A stretch of 12,335 bases of DNA from JAFAXD01 sp035472475 (GTDB lineage Bacteria > Pseudomonadota > Alphaproteobacteria > Rhizobiales > Xanthobacteraceae). The notes under the pieces are model-generated. The model was not told the origin of the DNA. It saw only the letters and a program-made list of their open reading frames with translations, and ran no database searches. The translations under genes were made by a program, and so were the position numbers. The stretch is taken from assembly GCA_035472475.1 (NCBI GenBank), contig DATIPA010000098.1, positions 1 through 12,335 on the forward strand, written 5' to 3'. Shown one piece after another: positions 6,494 to 12,335 of the stretch. How positions within the stretch are numbered: the stretch's first letter is position 1; the number at the start of each line of letters is the position of its first letter.

Positions 6494-7339
6494 ATGGCCC
6501 CGCGCGCGTATTGGAAGGGTTATCTGAAACTGTCGCTGGTTTCGTGCCCGATTGCGCTCTATCCGGCCTCGTCGAGCTCGGAGCGGGTGTCCTTCAATCG
6601 GATCAACAAGAAGACCGGTCACCGGCTCAAGCAGCAAATGGTCGACGCCGAGACCGGCGAGCCGGTCGAGAAGGATGACATCGGCCGCGGTTACGAGGCG
6701 GCCAAGAACCAGTTCATCCTGGTCGAAGACGAAGAAATCGACAAGATCAAGATCGAGAGCACGCACACGATCGAGATCGACAACTTCGTGCCGCGCGCCG
6801 AGATCGACGACCGCTATCTCGACAGTCCCTATTATATTGCGCCGACCGACAAGGTGGGGCAGGAGGCGTTTTCGGTCATTCGCGACGCCATGAGCGACAA
6901 GAAGATGGTCGGGCTCGCCCGGGTCGTGCTCTATCGGCGCGAACACGTAGTCATGCTGGAGCCGTTCGAGAAGGGATTGCTCGCGACCACGCTGCGTTAT
7001 GCATATGAAGTCCGCGGCGCCAAGGAGTATTTCGAGGACATCCCGGATCTGAAGCTGCCCGCGGAGATGCGCAAGCTCGCGACCCACATTGTCGAGACCA
7101 AGGAAGCCCACTTCGAGCCGGAGAAATACCAGGACCACTACGAGAATGCGCTGATCGAGCTGTTGCGCAAGAAGAAGGCCGGGATGCCGATCGAGCCGAT
7201 GGTAGAGGAACCCACCACCCATCGGGTGATCAACCTGATGGATGCACTGAGGGCGAGCATCAACGCCGACGCCAAGAAACCGGCCGCGGCCTCGACCGGC
7301 GCGCGCCGCGCCGCCAAGAAGAAATCCGCGCGCGGCTGA
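6494..7339 (+). CDS. ku: Non-homologous end-joining protein Ku
   Basis: This 281-residue bacterial Ku forms a homodimeric ring that threads onto double-strand break ends and recruits LigD. The core beta-barrel and dimerisation region fills residues 1 to about 250. Recognisable stretches are the start (APRAYWKGYLKLSLVSCP), FNRINKKTGHRLKQQMVD (35-52), YYIAPTDKVGQEAFSVIRDAM (113-133) and LEPFEKGLLATTLRYAYEVR (155-174), and the end of the core reads HRVINLMDALRASI. A basic Lys/Arg/Ala tail (261-281) resembles the C-terminal extensions that aid DNA binding and threading in other bacterial Ku proteins. AAGGAG at 6482-6487 lies 6 nt before the ATG, which fixes the start. It is divergent from the GST gene. 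The HD-BRCT-ligD cluster follows 153 bp downstream in the same direction, so ku and ligD are linked but probably separately promoted. Confidence 0.97.
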   Translation: MAPRAYWKGYLKLSLVSCPIALYPASSSSERVSFNRINKKTGHRLKQQMVDAETGEPVEKDDIGRGYEAAKNQFILVEDEEIDKIKIESTHTIEIDNFVPRAEIDDRYLDSPYYIAPTDKVGQEAFSVIRDAMSDKKMVGLARVVLYRREHVVMLEPFEKGLLATTLRYAYEVRGAKEYFEDIPDLKLPAEMRKLATHIVETKEAHFEPEKYQDHYENALIELLRKKKAGMPIEPMVEEPTTHRVINLMDALRASINADAKKPAAASTGARRAAKKKSARG

Positions 7340-7418
7340 CGCGACCCGCACCGCGTCGTGAAACGGCGACGGCCCGGACAGGCCCGGCTTTCGCGCCGCC
7401 ATCTCGTTCAAAAAAAGC

Positions 7419-7443
7419 GGAACGTGCTTTAGCACCGCGCCTT
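7419..7443 (+). promoter_or_regulatory. Candidate EcfG/RpoE2-type promoter of the HD-BRCT-ligD operon
   Basis: A perfect GGAAC -35 (7419-7423) is followed by 18 bases and TT (7442-7443). With a 16-bp spacer the -10 reads CCTT, one base from CGTT. The predicted start is about 40-45 nt upstream of the HD gene ATG at 7493, a sensible leader. The spacer contains a palindrome, GTGCT-TT-AGCAC (7424-7435), that could be an operator. An A-run (7410-7416) lies just upstream and might act as an UP-like element. This is the best placed of the stress-promoter candidates here. Confidence 0.4.
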
Positions 7444-7492
7444 CCGGTCTGCACCGTGCTACGCTAGCGCGACGCGGTGAGCGCGAGGCGCC

Positions 7493-8347
7493 ATGTTCAA
7501 TCCGACCCAGGTCGTCATCGAAGCGTTCGTGCGCGAACTGCAGGCGAGCTACCTGCATGTCTACGGCGTGCTCGAGCCGGATTACCCCGGCATCATCGCG
7601 TTCGTGGGCCGCGTGGCGATGGAGAACATCGCCAACAGCGATGCCCCCTATCACAACGCCGAGCACACCATGATGGTGACGCTTGTCGGCCAGGAGATTT
7701 TGCGCGGCAAGCACATCCGCGAAGGCGGCGTCACTCCGCGCGACTGGCTGCATTTCATCGTCTCGCTGCTATGCCATGACATCGGCTACGTCCGCGGCGT
7801 CTGCCTGCGCGACGGCAACAGCCGCTATGTCTGCAACGAGCAGGGCGACCTGATCACGGTGCCGGACGGGTCGACCGACGCGTCGATGACCCCCTATCAC
7901 GTGTCGCGATCGAAGGTGTTTGTGCGCGAGCGGTTCGGGAGCGCGCGGCTCGCCCATTTCGATACCCTGGTGATCGAGCGCAACATCGAGCACACGCGAT
8001 TTCCGGTGCCGGAAGACGAAACCCATGCCGATACCGCCGACTTTCCGGGCCTGGTGCGTGCGGCCGATCTGATCGGGCAGCTTGCCGACGTCAACTACCT
8101 GCGCAAGATCCCGGCACTGTTCGCCGAGTTCGAGGAGATCGGCGCCAACCAGAAGCTTGGCTACCGGAGTTCCGCGGACTTGCGCGCCAAGTATCCGGAA
8201 TTTTTCTGGAAAGTGGTGACCCCATACATCGGCGACGCCCTGCGCTATCTGAGCCTCACGCAGGAAGGCAAACTGTGGATATCGAACCTTTATTCCCACG
8301 TCTTTTCCCAGGAGCATCGCCATCGCCTCCTGGATATGGAGTCATAG
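7493..8347 (+). CDS. HD-domain metal-dependent phosphohydrolase (phosphodiesterase-like)
   Basis: This 284-residue protein carries HD-superfamily metal ligands: YHNAEH (53-58; His54, His58), LLCHDIGY (92-99; His95-Asp96), a later His167 in IEHTRF and Asp192 in RAADLIGQLAD. The YHN-x-x-H signature followed by CHD is the pattern of class I cyclic-nucleotide phosphodiesterases, so hydrolysis of a cyclic nucleotide or other phosphoester is plausible. The family as a whole also includes dNTPases and nucleotidases, and the substrate cannot be told from the sequence. I see no signal peptide or membrane helix, so it is cytoplasmic. GAGG at 7485-7488 precedes the ATG. It is the first gene of a three-gene run, with the BRCT-HTH-TPR gene starting 28 bp after its stop and then ligD. 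The context suggests a role linked to end-joining, such as nucleotide pool control or signalling; that is inference only. Confidence 0.8.
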   Translation: MFNPTQVVIEAFVRELQASYLHVYGVLEPDYPGIIAFVGRVAMENIANSDAPYHNAEHTMMVTLVGQEILRGKHIREGGVTPRDWLHFIVSLLCHDIGYVRGVCLRDGNSRYVCNEQGDLITVPDGSTDASMTPYHVSRSKVFVRERFGSARLAHFDTLVIERNIEHTRFPVPEDETHADTADFPGLVRAADLIGQLADVNYLRKIPALFAEFEEIGANQKLGYRSSADLRAKYPEFFWKVVTPYIGDALRYLSLTQEGKLWISNLYSHVFSQEHRHRLLDMES

Positions 8348-8375
8348 GGTTCGGCAACTCACGCGCTCCCGGGCC

Positions 8376-9491
8376 ATGACCTTGGATCAAGATCGCTCGC
8401 CGCTCCAAGGAACGCTCGCCTTCACGGGGCGGCTGGCGTCGATGAAGCGTGCCGAAGCGTTCGCTCTGGTTCGCGCGCGCGGGGGGACGCCCAGCCGTGG
8501 CGTCACGCGCAGCACCGATGCACTGGTGGTCGGTGGGCTCGGCTGGCCGCTGCTTCCGGATGGCCAATTGTCCAAAAGCCTGAGCCGCGCGCAGTCCCTC
8601 GGCGTGCCGATTGTCAGCGAGCGGCGTCTGCTGGAGTGGGCCGGGCGCGAGCTTCCGGACGAGGAAGCGCGGGCCTATTCCGCCGAACAGCTGGCGGCGC
8701 TCAGCGGGCTTCCGCTCGATGTCGTCAGGCAGCTCGCTTTGTTTGGTCTCCTGGACCCGCGCGATGGCCTGCATCCCTATCGCGATGTGATGGCGGTTCG
8801 GCAATTTGCGACATTGTTTGATGCCGGCGTCGGATTGTCCGTGATTACCTCGAGCTTGCATGAGATCCGCCGCTGGCTGCCGGAGGCGGGCCTGTCGAAT
8901 CTCAAACTTTATCCGGCCTCGGCCGATGCCATTCTGGTGGAGCAGCTCAAGGGCCGTACCGACAAGACCGGGCAATTCGTGCTGCCGGTCGACGAGAGCG
9001 TGCGCAACCCCGAGGACAACCCCGATATGCTGTTCGAGGAGGCGCAGGCGGCGGAAGAAGCTTCGGCGTTTGAGACCGCGCAACGGCTTTATCGGCGCGT
9101 CATGCGGATCGACCCGGATGACCCGGCGGCCCCGTTCAACCTCGGCAACCTGTTGCGGTCGGCCGGCAAAAAGGTCGAAGCCGAGGCGGCCTATCGGGCG
9201 GCGCTCAAGGCCGATCCGGAATTTTCCGAAGCTTGGTACAACCTCGCTGATCTGCTGGAGACGCAAGGCCGCACCGAACCGGCGGTCGATTGCCTGCAGC
9301 GGGCGCTCAAGGCCGATCCCGACTACGTGGACGCGACCTACAACCTGGCGCGGCTGCTGCATCGTGACGGCAGGCACCTCGACGCGGCCGTGTATTGGCG
9401 GCGTTACCTTGCACTCGACGACACCTCCGAATGGGCGGCCTTTGCCAAGCGTGCGCTGAAATTCTGCGAAATCCAGATCGCGCATTCATGA
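8376..9491 (+). CDS. BRCT + MerR-type HTH + TPR repeat protein, putative NHEJ accessory factor
   Basis: This is a 371-residue three-part protein. Residues about 9-90 read as a BRCT domain: LAFTGRL, then RARGG (33-37), TDALVVGG (47-54), K/S-rich helix 2, LGVPIVSERRLLEWAG with the conserved Trp88. Residues about 100-168 match a MerR-type winged helix: YSAEQLAALSGL, ALFGLLDPRDGLHPYRDV, then the helix pair that ends LHEIRRWL. A linker (170-215) follows. Residues about 217-349 hold four TPR-like units with clear A-x-x-NL-x-x-LL and AL-x-x-DP patterns; the first is degenerate. No enzymatic motif is visible. BRCT domains bind phosphopeptides, DNA ends or other BRCTs, and TPRs bind proteins, so an adaptor or regulator is inferred. 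The ATG at 8376 has no strong Shine-Dalgarno, which fits coupling to the HD gene 28 bp upstream. The stop TGA overlaps the ligD ATG. The name as a repair factor rests on context; a stand-alone transcription regulator is the alternative. Confidence 0.8.
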   Translation: MTLDQDRSPLQGTLAFTGRLASMKRAEAFALVRARGGTPSRGVTRSTDALVVGGLGWPLLPDGQLSKSLSRAQSLGVPIVSERRLLEWAGRELPDEEARAYSAEQLAALSGLPLDVVRQLALFGLLDPRDGLHPYRDVMAVRQFATLFDAGVGLSVITSSLHEIRRWLPEAGLSNLKLYPASADAILVEQLKGRTDKTGQFVLPVDESVRNPEDNPDMLFEEAQAAEEASAFETAQRLYRRVMRIDPDDPAAPFNLGNLLRSAGKKVEAEAAYRAALKADPEFSEAWYNLADLLETQGRTEPAVDCLQRALKADPDYVDATYNLARLLHRDGRHLDAAVYWRRYLALDDTSEWAAFAKRALKFCEIQIAHS

Positions 9492-12076
9492 CAGCGCCGC
9501 GCAAAGGCAAGGCGAGGAAGACCAACCCCAAGCCCAAGACGGCTTCGTCGGCGCGCGCTTCGCTCAAGCGTTATCGTGAGAAGCGCGACTTCGCGCGCAC
9601 CAGCGAACCGAAGCCCGAGCCAAAGCCGAAACGCGAAGCCGGCGGTCCGTTGCGGTTTGTGGTGCAGAAACACGCAGCGCGCCGGGTGCACTACGACCTG
9701 CGGCTTGAGCTCGACGGCGTGCTCAAAAGCTGGGCCGTAACGCGCGGCCCGAGCCTCGTGATTGGGGACAAGCGGCTCGCGGTCCACACCGAGGATCACC
9801 CGATCGACTACCTGGAGTTCGAGGGCAATATCCCGCGCGGCGAATACGGCGCCGGCGCCATGATCGTTTGGGATCGCGGCTACTGGATGCCGCAAGGCGA
9901 TCCACACAAGGCTCTGCACAAGGGCCACCTGGAATTCGCATTGGCCGGACAGCGCCTCAACGGCAGATGGCACCTGGTGCGGATCAGGCCGCGTCCTGGC
10001 GAGAAGACGGAGCCGTGGTTGCTGATCAAGGCGGAGGACGAGTTCGCGCGCACGGCCGGCGACTCGGCAATCATCGACGAGGAGACCACCTCGTTTCTCA
10101 GCGGACGCACCACCGAGGAACTAGCCGCGCAAGGCGGGCTGCGCGCCGATCATGCCGGCCGCGCCAAGATCGTGCGCGCGCGCAAGGCGGTCGGACCGAT
10201 GGTCGAGGCGGTGCGCGGCGCGCGCAAGGGAATTCTGCCGCCGTTCCTGGAGCCGAGCCAGGCGCTGACCGCCGAGCGCCCGCCGACCGGCGACAAATGG
10301 GTGCACGAGATCAAATACGACGGCTATCGGATCCAGGCCCGTATCGACGGCAAGACCATCAAGCTTCTGACCCGCAAGGCGCTCGATTGGACCGAGCGGT
10401 TTCCGCATCTGGTCACGGCACTGCGCGGCTTGCAGCTCGCATCCGCCTGGATCGACGGCGAGATCGTGGTTGAGGACTCGGCCGGGATGCCGAGCTTCAA
10501 CCTGCTGCAAGCTGCGATCAGCGAGGGCCGCGACGAGCGGCTGCGCTATTTCGTCTTTGACCTGCTCTATTGCGAGGGCTTCGACCTCACCAAGGCAAGC
10601 TTGCTCGATCGCAAGACGTTGCTGAAGCAACTCGTCGAGAACCTGCCGACGAATTCGCCGATCCGCTACAGCGAACACCTTGCGCAGGACGGACCGACCA
10701 TGTTCGAGCACGCGTGCCGGCTCGGCCTTGAGGGCATTGTCTCCAAGCGCGCCGACCTGCCGTATCGGCCGGGACGCGGCGACCATTGGATCAAGACCAA
10801 GAGCGTGCTGCGTCAGGAATTCGTGATCGTCGGCTATACGCCGTCCACTGCGGAAACGAAGTCGATCGGGTCGCTGGCGCTTGGCTACTATCGCGACGAT
10901 GAGCTCTACTATGCGGGCAACGTCGGCACCGGCTATTCGATCCAGCAGGCGAAACTTCTGCGCAAGGAACTCGAGAAGCTCCAGATCGCCAAGCCGAAGT
11001 TTGCACGGCCGCTGCCGGCGGGTCTGGACAAGACCCTTCGCTGGGTTGAGCCCACGCTCGTCGGCGAAGTCGAATTTCGCGGCTGGTCGACGGATACGCT
11101 GGTCCGTCAGGCCTCATTCAAGGGCTTACGCGAGGACCGGCCGGCGCAAGAAATCGAGCTTGAGGTGGCCCCACAACGCGCGCCGGCAAACCAACGCAAG
11201 CAAGTAAGCGCAACGGGCCAGTGGGCCGGGATCCGCCTGACGCATCCCGAGCGGATTCTGTGGCCGCAAACCGGTGTCACCAAGCAAGGGCTCGCGGAGT
11301 TTTACACCGAGATCGCCGACTGGATTTTGCCGCACGTCGCCGGCCGCGTCCTGAGCCTGGTGCGCTGTCCCTCGGGGGTCGCCGAGAAATGCTTTTTTGC
11401 CAAGCATGCGTGGGCCGGCATCAGCGACGTGGTGCGCCGTGTCGACGTTGGCGAGGGCGAAGAACCCATGCTGGTGCTCGATGACCTCGCCGGCCTGATC
11501 ACCCTCGTGCAGGCGAGCGTGATCGAAATCCATCCGTGGGGTTCGACCTTCAGCCGTCTCGAGGAGCCCGACCGCCTGATCTTCGATCTCGATCCGGGCG
11601 AGGATGTGCCATGGAGCGCGGTGATCGAGGCGGCGCACGAGGTGCGCGCGCGGCTCGACGACCTGGGTCTGGTGAGCTTCGTCAAGACGTCGGGCGGGAA
11701 GGGCCTGCATGTTGTGGTTCCCATTACGCCCGGCACCGGTTGGGACGAGGCCAAGGCGTTCACCAAATCAATCGCCGATGCCATGGCCAAGCAGAAGCCC
11801 GACCGCTACCTCGCATTCATGACCAAGAAAGCGCGCCGCGGGCGGATTTTTGTCGATTACCTGCGCAACGGCCGTGGCGCGACTGCGGTCGGACCCTATT
11901 CGCCGCGCACATTGCCGGACGCCTCGGTGTCAACGCCGCTCGACTGGAACGAATTGTCGGAAGGAATTCGCCCCGATCACTTCAAGATCGACAATCTGCG
12001 CCAGCGGCTGGATGTGCTCAAACGGGATCCGTGGCGCGAGATCGGCAAGGTCAGACAAAAGCTCCCGGCCGGATAA
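9488..12076 (+). CDS. ligD: ATP-dependent DNA ligase D (phosphoesterase-ligase-polymerase)
   Basis: This 862-residue multifunctional NHEJ enzyme processes, fills and seals breaks brought together by Ku. A Lys/Pro-rich lead with LKRYREKRDFARTSEP (26-41) opens the 3'-phosphoesterase domain (about 50-190), with His68 and Asp70 in HYDLRLEL and His104 in EDHPIDY. The ligase domain (about 245-560) has catalytic Lys276 in EIKYDGYR, Glu325 in DGEIVV, Glu415 in EGIVSKR and the Lys pair 436/438 in WIKTKS. The primase-like polymerase domain (about 580-862) has Asp700 and Asp702 in FDLDPGE, SGGKGLHV (735-742) and Asp790 in FVDYLRN. Domain order and size match the Pseudomonas-type LigD, not the mycobacterial POL-PE-LIG order. 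The frame is open 31 codons further upstream, but the ATG at 9488 overlaps the preceding stop (ATGA) and begins the family-like sequence. Confidence 0.97.
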   Translation: MTAPRKGKARKTNPKPKTASSARASLKRYREKRDFARTSEPKPEPKPKREAGGPLRFVVQKHAARRVHYDLRLELDGVLKSWAVTRGPSLVIGDKRLAVHTEDHPIDYLEFEGNIPRGEYGAGAMIVWDRGYWMPQGDPHKALHKGHLEFALAGQRLNGRWHLVRIRPRPGEKTEPWLLIKAEDEFARTAGDSAIIDEETTSFLSGRTTEELAAQGGLRADHAGRAKIVRARKAVGPMVEAVRGARKGILPPFLEPSQALTAERPPTGDKWVHEIKYDGYRIQARIDGKTIKLLTRKALDWTERFPHLVTALRGLQLASAWIDGEIVVEDSAGMPSFNLLQAAISEGRDERLRYFVFDLLYCEGFDLTKASLLDRKTLLKQLVENLPTNSPIRYSEHLAQDGPTMFEHACRLGLEGIVSKRADLPYRPGRGDHWIKTKSVLRQEFVIVGYTPSTAETKSIGSLALGYYRDDELYYAGNVGTGYSIQQAKLLRKELEKLQIAKPKFARPLPAGLDKTLRWVEPTLVGEVEFRGWSTDTLVRQASFKGLREDRPAQEIELEVAPQRAPANQRKQVSATGQWAGIRLTHPERILWPQTGVTKQGLAEFYTEIADWILPHVAGRVLSLVRCPSGVAEKCFFAKHAWAGISDVVRRVDVGEGEEPMLVLDDLAGLITLVQASVIEIHPWGSTFSRLEEPDRLIFDLDPGEDVPWSAVIEAAHEVRARLDDLGLVSFVKTSGGKGLHVVVPITPGTGWDEAKAFTKSIADAMAKQKPDRYLAFMTKKARRGRIFVDYLRNGRGATAVGPYSPRTLPDASVSTPLDWNELSEGIRPDHFKIDNLRQRLDVLKRDPWREIGKVRQKLPAG

Positions 12077-12335
12077 ACGCATCCGAGGGTGTTCATTCGA
12101 TGACCTTGTCGGCTCGAAGCGAGAACCACCGAAGTGCGGGTTGAGCGTCGGAAGGTCGGCCGGTACATCAATCCCTCGGTTCGCAATCTCCGCCCAGCGG
12201 CCGCATATCCGTTTCGCATTGCGCTATGGTTTGGTACACGCACGAGCGAGTGCTGGAATAAGGAACTCCACACCAAGGTAGGTTGGTCCCCTCTCGACCC
12301 CCTGCGCTAGCGCTGCCGCCCTTGTCGCTTCTAGC
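12077..12335. other. Non-coding tail downstream of ligD
   Basis: I see no supported gene, RNA or repeat here. Short open frames run through it but lack ribosome sites and family-like sequence. No T-tailed hairpin follows the ligD stop. A weak sigma-70-like pair, TTGGTA (12231-12236) and TGGAAT (12254-12259) with a 17-bp spacer, could serve a gene beyond the window edge. Confidence 0.5.

Noticed and set aside
7340..7400. Possible terminator after ku (GC-rich repeats GCCCGG)
   Set aside because: The GCCCGG copies are direct repeats, not complementary arms, and no T-run follows on the plus strand.
6470..7753. 427-residue open frame antisense to ku
   Set aside because: It mirrors ku and the start of the HD gene. 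Composition is typical of the antisense of a GC-rich gene (rich in Leu, Asp, Arg, His), with no ribosome site or motif.
8256..9485. 409-residue open frame antisense to the BRCT-HTH-TPR gene
   Set aside because: The sense strand has three recognisable domains and operon packing. The antisense product has no recognisable motif.
9395..9487. Earlier start for LigD, 31 codons upstream
   Set aside because: That segment is the out-of-frame end of the BRCT-HTH-TPR gene. The ATG at 9488 overlaps its stop and starts the LigD-like lysine-rich lead.
12262..12284. GGAAC stress-promoter motif near the right edge
   Set aside because: The following TT comes 16 bases after GGAAC, two short of the required spacing, and no gene start follows within the window.

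Overview
The window is GC-rich (low-to-mid 60s percent GC by eye). Its gene content and protein sequences look like a chromosomal stretch from an alphaproteobacterium of the Rhizobiales, near Bradyrhizobium, Rhodopseudomonas or Xanthobacteraceae. That placement is an inference from protein style and not a computed classification. I see no insertion sequence, phage gene, CRISPR array, tRNA or rRNA.

Left part (1-5454), metabolism and respiration. The window opens with the last 52 codons of an acyl-CoA (probably propionyl-CoA) synthetase. A stand-alone methyltransferase of the MetE C-terminal (UROD/MetE-like) fold follows and retains its zinc ligands. It converges, with only 8 bp between them, on a two-gene operon on the minus strand: cydA-cydB, a cytochrome bd quinol oxidase of the short Q-loop (cyanide-insensitive oxidase-like) class. 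A roughly 200-bp divergent control region separates cydA from a DedA membrane protein, which is followed 10 bp later by an isochorismatase-family cysteine hydrolase. A hairpin ends that pair.

Middle (5483-6493). A glutathione S-transferase lies on the minus strand. Its C-terminus is displaced by one base: the expected family tail is intact in the neighbouring frame, so the gene is frameshifted or carries a sequence error. A 224-bp divergent region with a 13-bp inverted repeat leads to ku.

Right part (6494-12076), a non-homologous end-joining island. Ku comes first. After a 153-bp gap come three tightly packed genes: an HD-domain protein with phosphodiesterase-like metal motifs, an unusual 371-residue protein that reads as BRCT + MerR-type HTH + TPR repeats, and ligD (phosphoesterase-ligase-polymerase order, all catalytic motifs present). 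The BRCT protein and ligD overlap by ATGA. BRCT domains are typical of eukaryotic DNA-repair scaffolds (XRCC4/Lig4, XRCC1) and of bacterial LigA. A BRCT-HTH-TPR adaptor translationally coupled to LigD is therefore the best candidate here for an undescribed component, an NHEJ accessory scaffold or sensor. Candidate general-stress (EcfG/RpoE2-type) promoters precede the HD-BRCT-ligD operon, ku (weaker) and the DedA gene. This would fit stress-controlled end-joining.

The last 259 bp hold no gene I can support.
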